A stretch of DNA of 64,000 nucleotides from Tritrichomonas musculus (GCA_039105265.1 JAPFFF010000016.1:2914001-2978000), one strand, 5' to 3'. Counted from the stretch's first letter, positions 9,975 through 22,400 are shown. Notes: generated by a model not told the origin, from the letters alone. Program-made: numbers and translations.

Positions 9975-12323
9975 TCAAAATATATTGCATGATGAATTAT
10001 TATAATAATCAATTGCGTATTGATATCCTTTTGTAGCTGCATTCTCAACGTATCTATATAGTTTTTGTTTTTCTGAAGGAGCACTGTTTCCATTATGAAA
10101 ATGAGTTGAATAAAAAGAAATCGCTTCAGTATCACCCATGTCTGCTGCACGTTTTAAATATCGAGCTGCATCTCGTTTATTGATATGAGTTGTAAAGCCA
10201 TAAAAACAGGCGATCCCATATTTATACATCGATTCAACATCTCCTTTATCTGCTGCAAGCTTTGTATATCGAACAGCTTCTATACGATTGCATTCGATTC
10301 CATCTCCTGTTCTCAACATTGATGAATAAGAAACCATTGATTCGACATATCCATTGTCTGCTGCAATTTTGAAATAATGGGCCGCTCTCTTTTTATCCTT
10401 TGGAAGATATTCACCTTTATATAATAACCATCCATAAATATGCATCGCTTCGATGTTCCCATTATCAGCTGCTATTTGTGCATATTTTACTGACTTTCTT
10501 GGATTTGCTGTGATTCCAATTCCATAATATAAAACATGCCAATACTCAAGTAATGCATTTTTATTTCCATTATCAACTGCAAGTTTATAATAATGAACTG
10601 CTTCTTTTTTATTAACATTAATACCTTCACCACTAAAAAGCATTAATCCATATTGATACATTGCTTCATTATATCCATTATCTGCAGATAATTTCATATA
10701 TCGTGCTGCTTCTCCTTTTTTATTATCTTCTGTTAGAATCATTGCATATTCATACATTGCATTTGGTAAGCCACTATCTGCAGCCAATTTAAAATACTTT
10801 GCTTTTTCTTTTTTATTTGATGGATCTTCATCTCCTAACAGAATTGCATAGTTGTACATTGATTCTTTATCACCTTTATCTGCTGCTAATTTGAAATATT
10901 TGATTGCTTCTGCTACATTCTTATTATCATCATCAAATATCATCATATGTGAATAATTGATCATTGCCTCTAAACATCCTTTATCTGCTGATAATTTATA
11001 ATATTTAGCTGCTTCTTTCTTATTCATTTCAATACCTTCTCCCTTTTCTAATTTAAAAGCATAACTAAATAAACCTTCCTTGTTTCCTTTATCGGCAGCC
11101 ATTTTGAAATACTTAACTGCTTCTTTTTTATTCGCTTCTGTTTGTTCACTATTATCGATCATTATTCCATATCTAACCATTGATATAACATGACCTGCAT
11201 CTGCTGCAATCTTAAAATATCTAATTGCTTCTTTGCTATTATTATTATTGAAAAGGAATGCTCCTCTTCTGTATATGTTTTCTGGATCTGAATATTCATC
11301 TTCTTTTTCTTCTTCTATATCTGATTCTGATTCTGATTCTGACCCTGATTTTGACATTCTAAAATCATTAATTGAAATAAGTGATTTGCAACTTCTAAAA
11401 GAACAATAGAAAGAATCTATGTTCTCGATATATTCGATATACTCTTCTGCATCAATTGAATCTGTAATGAATCCAGGATCTTCTTTTAATTGTTGTGTAA
11501 TTTGAATAAAAGTTGGTCTTTCATTTGGATCACTTGACCAACATCTTTTTATCAAATCTTTATACGAATCAGGGATTTTGTCATTAATTTCAGGTCGCTT
11601 TCCAGACATAACTTTGAATGCAACTTGAGGAATTGTGAGTCCGTTGAATGGCTTCGTTCCTGTTATTATTTCATAAACAATAAATGCAAATGCATATACA
11701 TCACAAGCTGTTGTATATTTTTGTTCTCCCCAAATTTCAGGTGCAATGCAATATGGTGTACCTTTAACTTTCGGATTTGAATCTTTATTCAATTCGTTTT
11801 GTGAATTAACGAATTTAGATAATCCAAGATCACCGATTTTAATGTTTAATTCATTATCAAATAAAATATTAAGTGTCTTTAAATCTCTGTGAATAATGCC
11901 TAATGAATGTAAATATTCCATTGCTGATGAAATTCTAAATATTGTTTTCAATTTCTGTGTATCGTTCCATTCAATCGGTGCAAGTGATTTTCTTTCATTT
12001 TTAAGTAAGTTAAACAACGATCCTTTTGACATAAATTCCATAATGATAACTGGTTTGTTTTCACCATTGAAATCAGTTGGACTAAAGCCATGATACTTGA
12101 TGAATGCAGGATGATTAATGTTTTTCATAAAATTAATTTCTCGTTGCAAAGATAGATTCTCGTCATCAGTATTATCGTCCAATGAATTATGGAACAATTT
12201 GGCAGCCAATATCTGATTTGAACTCTTTTGTCTTACTGTGTATACATCAGCTGATGTTCCAGATCCTATTTCTTGTAATAATTCATAATCATCAAGATTG
12301 ATAATGCTTTTTGGTCTCATCAT
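9975..12323 (-). CDS. TKL-type protein kinase with twelve Sel1 repeats
   Basis: The protein has 782 residues when started at the ATGATG at 12323. The frame extends to an ATG at 12416, but that adds only a hydrophobic 31-residue leader. The start at 12323 is preceded within 12 nt by TCATTT and leads straight into the kinase domain. The kinase occupies about 8-280: glycine loop GSGTSADVY, lysine in AAKLF, catalytic HRDLKTLN near 147, DLG in place of DFG near 166, and APEIWG. An acidic Ser/Glu linker follows, then twelve Sel1 units of about 36 residues (345-775), for example MYQYGLMLFSGEGINVNKKEA. The key catalytic Lys, Asp and Asn are present, so activity is likely. Sel1 arrays usually hold partners, suggesting a signalling scaffold. 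The gene lies between duplicated segments A1 and B1 and is absent between A2 and B2. Confidence 0.88.
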   Translation of the reverse strand: MMRPKSIINLDDYELLQEIGSGTSADVYTVRQKSSNQILAAKLFHNSLDDNTDDENLSLQREINFMKNINHPAFIKYHGFSPTDFNGENKPVIIMEFMSKGSLFNLLKNERKSLAPIEWNDTQKLKTIFRISSAMEYLHSLGIIHRDLKTLNILFDNELNIKIGDLGLSKFVNSQNELNKDSNPKVKGTPYCIAPEIWGEQKYTTACDVYAFAFIVYEIITGTKPFNGLTIPQVAFKVMSGKRPEINDKIPDSYKDLIKRCWSSDPNERPTFIQITQQLKEDPGFITDSIDAEEYIEYIENIDSFYCSFRSCKSLISINDFRMSKSGSESESESDIEEEKEDEYSDPENIYRRGAFLFNNNNSKEAIRYFKIAADAGHVISMVRYGIMIDNSEQTEANKKEAVKYFKMAADKGNKEGLFSYAFKLEKGEGIEMNKKEAAKYYKLSADKGCLEAMINYSHMMIFDDDNKNVAEAIKYFKLAADKGDKESMYNYAILLGDEDPSNKKEKAKYFKLAADSGLPNAMYEYAMILTEDNKKGEAARYMKLSADNGYNEAMYQYGLMLFSGEGINVNKKEAVHYYKLAVDNGNKNALLEYWHVLYYGIGITANPRKSVKYAQIAADNGNIEAMHIYGWLLYKGEYLPKDKKRAAHYFKIAADNGYVESMVSYSSMLRTGDGIECNRIEAVRYTKLAADKGDVESMYKYGIACFYGFTTHINKRDAARYLKRAADMGDTEAISFYSTHFHNGNSAPSEKQKLYRYVENAATKGYQYAIDYYNNSSCNIF

Positions 12324-12328
12324 ATATA

Positions 12329-12334
12329 AAATGA
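12329..12334 (-). promoter_or_regulatory. Initiator-like box TCATTT deciding the start
   Basis: TCATTT lies about 6-12 nt upstream of the ATGATG at 12323. It favours that start over the ATG at 12416, which would place the box inside the coding region. Confidence 0.45.
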
Positions 12335-12439
12335 AATAAGATTTAACATTTTCCTTAATTTCAAAATATAAAAATATAAATGATGCAAAAACAATTGAAA
12401 TTTTTAATTTTGTCAATGATTAAAATTTTCAAAATTTAA

Positions 12440-13139
12440 GATTTGAGAGGTAGTCTGCTCTCAATTTTGTGAAGGAAAAATTTTAGACCAATTGAATATT
12501 GTTTCAATACGTTATTTGGTAGTCTTATATTTATATTCAAATTCTTGATCGTATATACTCATTATATTCAAAGTCAGAGTTTTTCCCAATTGTATTTTTT
12601 AATTTTAAAATCGTTGTTTTGGCTTGTATTTACTTATTTGTGAGTGGATTGCGTATATTTTGTTGTTTTTGATAGAAATTTTGTTAAAAGTTTTAAAATC
12701 TAAAAATTTGTCCACTATATGGTTGTCATATACTATCAGTGAAAGAGACAGAAAAATAAAAATAAAAAAAAAATCTCATTTCCATCATTTTAGACTAGTG
12801 AAAACTTTTGTCAGTTTTCCTGCACGTGGCATAGTTATGATCTTACAAATTTACATAGAGACAGCTCTCCATGTGATTTATTTTGGAATATGAGCCACAG
12901 CTAGTTATGCATAAAACTCCTCGATCATGCATTTGCAAGTTTTTTATAGTAAAAATGTATTTTTATGAACACCATCGCCTAAATTCAGACAATTGCAATG
13001 TTGAAAGCTCTATCCTCTATACAGTCTTGCTTGAATGAGGAGAAGGAATTCCAGTAAATAAAACAGAAGCAAATGCAGATGACACTTTTTGTTTATTTGC
13101 TTATGTCAAATGACTGGTGATTGTTGCACTGAAGATCAT
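12440..13139 (+). pseudogene. Segment B1: repeat with decayed Sel1 piece
   Basis: This 700-nt segment is nearly identical to B2 (15082-15662 plus 17386-17532). Its 3' part reads GEGIPVNKTEA on the plus strand, a Sel1-unit signature, with TGA stops nearby. Relative to B2 it lacks about 25 nt of the Sel1 piece (FYYKKAA), apparently by deletion between short GCAA repeats. It is therefore a relic of another kinase-Sel1 gene. Confidence 0.6.
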
Positions 13140-13235
13140 TTTGAATGAAGCTTCATTCAATGATTTTCATTTTCTTGATGAAAATCATTGAAAATCGATG
13201 CGAATATTTTGAAGTGAAGAAACTTGATTTTCAAT
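13140..13235. repeat. Scrambled foldback junction
   Basis: This is a mosaic of short direct and inverted pieces of the adjacent LRR-kinase sequence. It contains a perfect 20-nt palindrome at 13141-13160, 13-bp arms at 13158-13170 and 13178-13190, and an inverted copy (13195-13212) of the sequence TTCAAAATATTCGCATCG that also occurs in the pseudogene and at about 21971 in the parent. It joins B1 to the pseudogene. Confidence 0.65.
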
Positions 13236-14477
13236 GAAGCTTCATTCAAGTTCAGAAGTTGAATATTGTCTTGTGATGCATAAAGAAAGTCTCTTCGTTT
13301 TCATGATGAAAATCATTGAAAATCAAACAAAATATGAAAAAGAAATCAATTTTTGTTCAAAATATTCGCATCGGTGTTTGACAAAATTTTATGGATTTGT
13401 TAAAAGTAAAAAAAAAAATATTGTTGGATTTATCTACGAATATATGAGTAATGGTAATTTGGAAGACTATTTGAAATTTAGTCCATCTGAAATCACACCT
13501 ATATATGTCCAAATATCGATTAATCGAATTTTCCAAGGAATTGATTATCTTCATTCTCATTCTCTTGCTCATTCCAGTCTGAATCTGAAAAACATTCTTG
13601 TTGATCACGATTTTCTTCCATTTATTTCAGATTTCAATTCAATCGAATCCAACGAAAAAGAGATATCAAATATTCATTCATTTTGTCATATCATTCAATT
13701 TTTATGTGACATATATTTACGAAAGCATGCAAATAATGAAATGTTAAATAAAATTATTCAATTATGTAATTGTAATAAAGAAAACAAACAAATTCAATAT
13801 GCAGAAGTTTAAAACATTTTAATGACAGAATTGAAATCACCAGACATTTTTTTGAGTTGTAAAAATATTTATCATGGAATGAATGAAAAAAATTATGAAG
13901 AACTTATCCAATGCATCTATGAAAATATCATCATAAGTCATTCAACATCAATTCTTTCATCTTTAGATCCAATTATTCCTTTTTTTCTTTGAAACCTAAT
14001 TATTCTCTTCTTGAATCATTAAATACCAAAAAAATCATGATTCCTCGATTTACAAAAGCAGTTGAAGAAAGAAAATATGAAGGATGTATTTATATTGAAG
14101 AAATAATATTTGAAATTCCTTCCTCAATCACTTTTATCATGCCATCAGCATTCGATTCCTGTTCATCATTGACAAAAATAATTCTTCCGCCATCACTGGA
14201 AATAATTAAAGAATGTGCATTCAACGGATGTTCATCATTGGCACAAATAACGATTCCACCATCAGTAACAACGATTGAACCTTTTGCATTTTATCAATGT
14301 CAAAAGCTTGTTGAAATAACAATTCCATTGAATATGACATACATTGGATATTCAGCATTTGAAAAGTGCCAATCATTGATACACTTGAACATTCCAAGAA
14401 TAAAAGAAATTCAATCAAGTACATATAATAATTGTTCGTCATTGAAAGAAATGACGATTCCATCATCTGTAACTTAA
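13236..14477 (+). pseudogene. Truncated copy of the pseudokinase-LRR gene
   Basis: The segment matches 21855-23078 of the large gene almost base for base, covering the pseudokinase domain and the first five LRR units. It is broken three times. The 5' end starts inside the kinase domain with no ATG. A single-base insertion near 13808 (GAAGTTTAAA against GAAGTTAAA) brings a stop. A one-base loss near 14475 (ACTTAATTGG against ACTTCAATTGG) ends the LRR frame. High identity to the parent indicates a recent duplication. No function is expected unless as an RNA. Confidence 0.85.
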
Positions 14478-15018
14478 TTGGATTTTCTGCTTTCTCCACT
14501 AAAAAGCATTAATCCATATTGATACATTGCTTGTAGTTATGATCACACAAATTTTCATTTATTTTGGAATATTCATCCGCTGCTAGTTAGGCATCAAACT
14601 GCTTCTTTTTCTGTAATATAAATATGTATAAATCAAAAAGCAGTAAATTTATTTGAATTTAAACCATCACTCATGTAAGTATTCCTTAAATTTACAAAAT
14701 AATAGGAATTTTATGAGGTTTTCAAATACATATATGAACTAATTTTGTCTCTTTAAAATGCTGACAAGAGTAAAAATCATTTTTTCTTATTGAAGCTATA
14801 TTTTTCTGAATAATTAATTCTCTCGTTGAACAATTTTGAAAAGCATTATCTCTCATATTTGTTGAGAGTTTCGATATAAGATAAACAGTGTCCATTTGAT
14901 CTATTTCAACAACAAAATACAAAGGTGAATTAAATATTAAATTACATATTTTTCAAAGATTAAAAAAATAATTCTTCCATAAGAATTTAAGTTACAATTT
15001 TGGTATATAAAATAGAAA
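14327..15018 (+). pseudogene. Segment A2: second copy of A1
   Basis: A2 overlaps the end of the LRR pseudogene and runs on through the same 37-nt Sel1 fragment (14496-14532) and the shared tail. It differs from A1 by an insertion near 14662-14688 and lacks the 27-nt insertion of A1. After 15018 it leaves the A1 sequence, and no kinase gene follows. Confidence 0.65.
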
Positions 15019-15081
15019 AAATAATAAGATAGATTTATTTTAAAATGAAAAAAATACGTTATTTCAAGTCGGAACCCATCT

Positions 15082-17532
15082 GATTTGAGAGGTATTCGGC
15101 TCTCAATTTTGTGAAGGAAAAATTTTAGACCAATTGAATATTGTTTCAATACGTTATTTGGTAGTCTTATATTTATATTCAAATTCTTGATCGTATATAC
15201 TCATTATATTCAAAGTCAGAGTTTTTCCCAATTGTATTTTTTAATTTTAAAATCGTTGTTTTGGCTTGTATTTACTTATTTGTGAGTGGATTGCGTATAT
15301 TTTGTTGTTTTTGATAGAAATTTTGTTAAAAGTTTTAAAATCTAAAGATTTGTCCACTATATGGTTGTCATATACTATCAGTGAAAGAGACAGAAAAATA
15401 AAAATAAAAAAAAAAAACTCATTTCCATCATTTTAGACTAGTGAAAACTTTTGTCAGTTTTCCTGCACGTGGCATAGTTATGATCTTACAAATTTACATA
15501 TAAACAGCTCTCCATGTGATTTATTTTGGAATATGAGCCACAGCTAGTTATGCATAAAACTCCTCGATCATGCATTTGCAAGTTTTTTATAGTAAAAATG
15601 TATTTTTATGAACACCATCGCCTAAATTCAGACAATTGCAATGTTGAAAGCTCTATCCTCTACAGTAGTGTTTTTAATATGGTAACGGTATTTAAAGTGG
15701 TAACGCTTTTTTTTTAGAAAAAAAAATTTAAAAATACAAAATTTAATTTTTTTCAACATAAAACAGAGTTTATTTAAATTAAATTATATAATAATATTTA
15801 CCATTATTTATATGATATTAATCACAAGGTTGTGTATCTATCTGTCTCAAATCACCAAAGTTTTTCGTCAATCAATGAAAAAAATTAAGGCATGACTATA
15901 AACATGTACATCAAAGTAATATTTTATTTAAGAATATAAACATATTATATATTATGAGAATATTAATAATTATTAGTTAAATTTGTAAAAATAAAATTAT
16001 TGACTATAAAAACGAGTATATCTTTGATTTTTTGGTGACCGTTTACTTTTCATGATGAAGAATTGATTCATTTATCTATAAAATGCTGTTATTTATAAAT
16101 AATATTTATAAAAACATATTTGCATTTAAAGATGTATTTAACTTATTAGAAGTCAGAGTTGATTTTCATTCTGAGACTTATTGAGAGAACTTTTTCATCA
16201 TCTTTCAATTTTGTCTATCTTTATCCCGACAACATAACAGATTACAGAAAATTACAAATTAAAAATTAGTTAAAAACTATTAAAACATATTTATATATTG
16301 ATATAATGCAATAAGATAATATGTTTTGCACAAGATAATGGTTTATCTTCATTAATTGATAAACGTCCAAAAATTATAAACGAACAGCAAAACAAATATT
16401 CAAATTTTGTTTTTTTTAGACAATTTTTATCTCTTATGTTTCAGCATTTTATATATATATTTATTTCATTAATAAATTTCATTGATACTTTTTCAAATTC
16501 GATTTTTAAAGAAAAAATAATCATATTATAATCGTTAGATAATTCATCGTTTTTTATTATCAAAATCATTGAATTGATATAATATCGAACTAAAATTCGA
16601 TATTACATCCTTTTGATTCTTTTTGGTGAGAAAGAGAAAAATTATGAAATTTTTTTGCTTACAACTATGTATTTTTCAGTTTTTGAGATCATTATAAGAA
16701 TATGAAACTTCTAGTATAGATTATTACTTTTATGTTATTATTTTAATAATACAGCGCAATAAACTATATATTTATATAATAAAGATAAATTGATCAATCT
16801 TCTAATTTAGGTTATAATTCAATTTATTTTGAGCGATTCAAAGCATATTCATTTGACCTATAAAAAGCATTATGCTTGAGTTAAAAGTAAATAGTATAGT
16901 AAAATAATAAAATTCTTCTAATATACAATCAAATATAAAAAGTATTTAAGGAAATAATCAAAAGCATTCATAAGACTTTTTTATTTTGTATAAACACTTA
17001 TGAAAATGGTTACATTTTTTAAATAATTTTTATTTTTCAAAAGAAAGTATTTATCATTTATAATTAAATGATGAATAAATTATGAATGATGAATAGATGC
17101 TAAACTAATTATATAAGAAAATATCAAAAATTTTAAAAAGGTAATGAAGTAATTTGATTTTAACTTTTTAAATTGGTTGACGAAAAACTTTGGTGATTTG
17201 AGACAGATAGATACACAACCTTGTGATTAATATCATATAAATAATGGTAAATATTATTATATAATTTAATTTAAATAAACTCTGTTTTATGTTGAAAAAA
17301 ATTAAATTTTGTATTTTTAAATTTTTTTTTCTAAAAAAAAAGCGTTACCACTTTAAATACCGTTACCATATTAAAAACACTACTGTATACAGTCTTGCTT
17401 GAATGAGGAGAAGGAATTCCAGTAAATAAAACAGAAGCAACTTTTTATTATAAAAAAAGCAGCAAATGCAGATGACACTTTTTGTTTATTTGCTTATGTC
17501 AAATGACTGGTGATTGTTGCACTGAAGATCAT
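15082..17532 (+). pseudogene. Segment B2, split by a transposon
   Basis: Positions 15082-15662 and 17386-17532 together equal B1. The right part keeps the fuller Sel1 reading GEGIPVNKTEATFYYKKAA, interrupted by stops. The intact target site in B1 (CTCTATACAG) lets the insertion be defined to the base: the element lies between two TA dinucleotides. Confidence 0.7.
15663..17385. mobile_element. Non-autonomous Tc1/mariner-like element with 213-bp inverted repeats
   Basis: The element starts CAGTAGTGTTTTTAATATGG and ends with its complement. The terminal inverted repeats run about 213 bp (15663-15875 and 17173-17385) and are nearly perfect. A TA target duplication flanks it (15661-15662 and 17386-17387), confirmed by the empty site in B1. 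The CAGT-type end plus TA duplication is the Tc1/mariner pattern. The 1.3-kb interior holds no reading frame long enough for a transposase, so it must be moved in trans. Each end carries two GTAACG motifs about 20 nt apart, probably transposase-binding sites. Confidence 0.9.
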
Positions 17533-17828
17533 GAAAAAGCATAAAAATATTTTTCAAAATGGTAAAGGAGAGCCAAAAGTTAATCATTCTTATGCTGACA
17601 TTATTATTGAAGGAAAATATGCTAAAAAAATAAAACTGATACAGCTCATTATTATATAATTACAGATGATTATCTGTAAAATATTCAAAAATGCTGAAAA
17701 AAAGAAGATTGAGTCACAAAAGATAAAAAATTTTCTGATTTATATTTCCAATCACTTTCATTAATACAACCAATGATGAATATTACAATTGTAATAATAT
17801 TTGTAACAATTTTAAATAATAGTTTGAA
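17533..17828. other. Short unassigned stretch
   Basis: From 17532 a plus-strand frame starting ATGAAAAAGCAT is open for about 40 codons (NGKGEPKVNHSYADIIIEGKY) and may be part of the Sel1 relic. No complete gene is seen. Confidence 0.3.
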
Positions 17829-19227
17829 TACCCCCAACTCGCTACAAATGATAATTTTTTTATACGTTATTGTTATCATATTTTTTGTTAACTAAAAAAA
17901 TGAAAAATTTTTATCAAGTTAACAATTTTATTCTTAAACAACTTAACACCAATTTTTTTTAGATAAATACTAAATAACTATATAAATTAAAATTGAAATT
18001 ATATGGTTTATAGAGTAAATAAGGAAATATCATTTTTTTATATCTTTTATAGTAAAAAAAGTGCCAAGTTGGTCATATTTGGCAAATAACAAAGACCGAT
18101 TTTCAAGATCAATATCCTTTATTCAAGCTAATTCAGGGTTTTCTTATTGATAAATCAATTGAACTACGTTAGATCTTTAATATATCCTCTTTCAGGGTTA
18201 TCATCTCTTAATTTTTCCAAATTCTTTTACGCTCAAACTCAATTTTTTGATACAAAATATATTTTTTATTACTTGATTTTAACTTTTTAATACGCTGCTT
18301 CACACCAAAACCAGCATTTTCTTCATTATTTCCAGAGATTTGAAAATCAAACATTTCACTTAAATTTGATTATATAAATTGCTTTTTTCTTCATCTAATC
18401 TTTTCTTTTTTAATTAATGTTTTGCCTTTTCTTATTTTTACCTGTTTTCTTCTCTTTAATTTTTCTCCAACAAATATTCGAATTTTTTTCTACGTTTAAA
18501 GCCAGTTTTACATTATAAAATAACTTATATTATACAAATATAGCAATAATTATGGCTTTTTACTCGAAATTTAAACAATACTCCAACATTTTATTCAAAT
18601 CTAATAACCTTCTTATATCGCTGCCAATTTTATTTATTCATTTAATTCTACTATTGGTCCCAAATTACATGGGAGGTGATTCATATTTAAATCTCTTTTA
18701 ATTCTTTGTAAAAATTACAAATAATATGATTTTGGAGGAAAAAAGTGAAAATTTTTAATTTTTGTTTTAATGATTAAATACACCTTTAAAGCAACATTAT
18801 ATTTTCTCATACCAAATTGGAAAAAACTAAAAGCCGCCAGAATAATTTGCAAATTATTTTCTTAGAAACGAGGAAAAAAAAAATCGGAGCGCTATTAATT
18901 GCATAAATATCAGGTACTTAGGGTAAGCAATATTAATCAATAAGCAATTTTTGCATATCTCTTTCATTTTAACAGAATATTTAGATAATTAAAATTTTAT
19001 CATCTTCTTTTTTCTTCATTATACTATCACTAAAGCATCTTGACATACTATTAATAAAATTGATATTCGTTTTTAAAAATCTTTTTTTCTTCTTTACTTA
19101 TGAGCTATTTTTTAATTTTATACGTTTTTTCATTCAATTATCTCTCACAATTTCATTCAAATTTAATTCGTTAAAATTTATCTTAATAACGTACAAAAAA
19201 ATTATCATTTGTAGCGAGTTGGGGGTA
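17829..19227. mobile_element. 1.4-kb inverted-repeat element, non-autonomous
   Basis: TACCCCCAACTCGCTACAAA begins a 43-bp terminal repeat at 17829-17871. Its inverted copy is at 19185-19227 with one mismatch. The flanks read TTTGAA on the left and TTTAAA on the right, a possible 6-bp target duplication with one change. The interior has no transposase frame. The superfamily is uncertain. Confidence 0.7.
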
Positions 19228-19439
19228 TTTAAAAAGTCAACTCTTGCAAATTCATTGGATTGATATAAATATATATCTTTGATTCATATATAAATATATA
19301 TTATTATTTTTTGAAATATAATTGATTTAATCTCAAAATTACTAAGATATGATTAAATAAAAAAATGAATGGTCAAATTATTTTATTAGGTCAATTTTTT
19401 CTCCCATATATTTTCTATTAGCTTATTCAGCAAATTCCA

Positions 19440-22400
19440 ATGATTAAGCTTTTCAATAGATTTAAAAAGGCCTGCGAAGCAAAAAATATAGTTTTTAATA
19501 AACAATTGTTTGCAGAAATTTTATATAAGTTCAATTTTCTTTTAATTAATTCTGCATTTGACATTAACACAGAAATTGAAGAAGAAATAGAAGGCAAAAT
19601 TAGAGAAACACAAGATTTGGTGATTAGCGCGTATGAAGAAAAAAATGAAGCCAACAATAAAAGATATCTTCTTATTTGTCTTGAACGGATGATGATTATT
19701 GTTGAAGAAACGAATTTAAGATTGATTGATAAATATTTAAAAATTTACAGGGATCAGACAGTCTTATTTTTACCACAATCTCGAGAAATTTTTCAAGAAC
19801 ACATTAAAATTGACTATTCAATTGAAACAGAAGAAAAAGAAAAATTTATCAATTCATTATACGTTAATTTTAAGAAAATTCGAATGAAAAATGAAGATCT
19901 AATGATAGATAAATTTTGGAATATCATCAAAGAATGCCTTTTAAAATACTTATTGAAAAAAAATTATCATTTAACATTTTCAGACAGAGTCGAAAAATTC
20001 AATTTAAATGAAGGAAATTCACGTGAAAAGAAAGAATTGAAAGATGTTGAATGCATTGAATTGAAGAACATCGGTCAAACTTATACGTCGCTTATTAAAT
20101 TATTCTATAATTTAAGGGAAGAGATTTTATTTATAGGAAAAATTATCTTTGATGCTCAAGAATATTCAAAATTACAAGAACGAGAAGTTTACAATTTAAC
20201 ACAAATATCGCATCCGTTTTTACCAAAATTCTATGGAATTTTCAATCATTTGCAGAAGAACACGATAGCAATTGAATTCATCAGTGGATGCACACTTGGA
20301 AATTTCATCAAGCCAGAAGTCGGATATGAAAAAAGAATGAAAATAATTATCGAGATCATGTTTGTTCTGGAGTATCTTCATGACCACAAATTCATATATC
20401 GAGATCTGAAACCAAACAATGTTATGATTGACTCGAATGGCACAGTTGTTCTTATTGATTTCGATCGTATGATTAGATCAGATGTTAAAATCACAGGAAC
20501 ATTTACGTTTTCTGACTATACAGCACCAGAGGAAATCTATACAACAAAATCAGACATTTATTCGCTTGGACTGACAATCTATTTCATAATGATAGGGAGA
20601 AATCCAACTAAAAAAGGAAACGATGAAAATGAATTCAATTTTGAAGACATTCCAGAAGAATTCAAGAAAATCAAAGATATTTGCTATAAGTGCACAAAAA
20701 CAAATACAGAATCTCGTCCTTCGATTACTGACTTGATTGTTGAATTTTATATCGATTTTTATGAATTTTATAAGAAAGAACTATTTGACAGTATTTTGGT
20801 TCCATTGTCTAAATCAGAAAATCCACGATCACAATGTGAACTTGGAATATTGCATTACGACAGTAAAAGCATTGAAAAGGATGATCGCAAAGCATTTCAA
20901 TTACTTTGTTTGTCAGCGAATCAGAATTATCCGAAAGCGCAATACTACCTTGGCAGGATGTATTATGAAGGCAATCAATATTTCACAAAAGACATCAGCA
21001 TTGCTTATCAATACTTTTCACTTTCTTCGTCCAAATATCCTCAATCCAAAAAAAGCTGTGAGTTAATTGAACAAAATTTAAAAAATATTGATATCAGTTT
21101 TCAAAATCTTCCTTCAGAAATTCAATCACGAATTGATAATTTTAAGAATCCAATTTTGAAAAAAATGTATTCCAACTTTAAATTTCATTATCTATCATTA
21201 TATGAAATTAATTCATACAAAAATACTTATTCAGAACAAATTTTAGCAAATTCTTTATTAAATACGCTAAAACAATTTAAACTGATCACATATAGTTTTA
21301 TATATGAAATTGATAAATTTTTTTTTTCAGATGGTATTTTTATTAGAAAAAGAGAATATTCAAAATCAAATGTTGATGTAGTTATATGTACAGAAGGAAA
21401 TTGTTTTCTCATCGAATGTATTGATGAATTATTGATAACAACAGTATTGAATTTAACAAAATCTTCTCTTTTAAATTTGTCATATGATCAATTCAGATTT
21501 AATAAAGATGGGAAGAAAGAAATTGAAAATTTTTATAAATCATTGCATATTTCATATCCATCACTAGATGATATCGAAATTAGCTCTCCAATTATTGAAT
21601 ACATGATTCGGAGATTTTTTTATCCATCATTCTTTTTCAAAGATCCTTCATTTTTCATATTTAAGCCATATTCACAAAATAATGAAATTATATTCAAAAA
21701 TAAACTTGAAAACTTGATATTTTCCAAAAGAGACAATCAGAATGATGCTGATTATCAATCTATACAATCAGGAATATATAATTATATTAACGAAAGTGAA
21801 TATCAAAACAAGATTTACACTTTCCAAGAACAAGATTTTATTATTTTGAGAAAGCTTCATTCAAGTTCAGAAGTTGAATATTGTCTTGTGATGCATAAAG
21901 AAAGTTTCTTCATTTTCATGATGAAAATCATTGAAAATCAAACAAAATATGAAAAAGAAATCAATTTTTGTTCAAAATATTCGCATCGGTGTTTGACAAA
22001 ATTTTATGGATTTGTGAAAAGCAAAAAAAATATTGTTGGATTTATCTACGAATATATGAGTAATGGTAATTTGGAAGACTATTTGAAATTTAGTCCATCT
22101 GAAATCACACCTATATATGTCCAAATATCGATTAATCGAATTTTCCAAGGAATTGATTATCTTCATTCTCATTCTCTTGCTCATTCCAGTCTGAATCTGA
22201 AAAACATTCTTGTTGATCACGATTTTCTTCCATTTATTTCAGATTTCAATTCAATCGAATCCAACGAAAAAGAGACATCAAATATTCATTCATTTTGTCA
22301 TATCATTCAATTTTTATGTGACATATATTTACGAAAGCATAGAAATAATGAAATGTTAGATAAAATTATTCAATTATGTAATGATAATCAAGAAAACAAA

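Noticed and set aside
12324-12416. N-terminal extension of the kinase-Sel1 protein, possibly a membrane anchor
   Set aside because: The TCATTT box and the ATGATG at 12323 point to the shorter protein, although the hydrophobic leader cannot be excluded.
17829-19227. Ends of a Maverick/Polinton
   Set aside because: No integrase, polymerase or capsid-like frame lies nearby and the element is only 1.4 kb.
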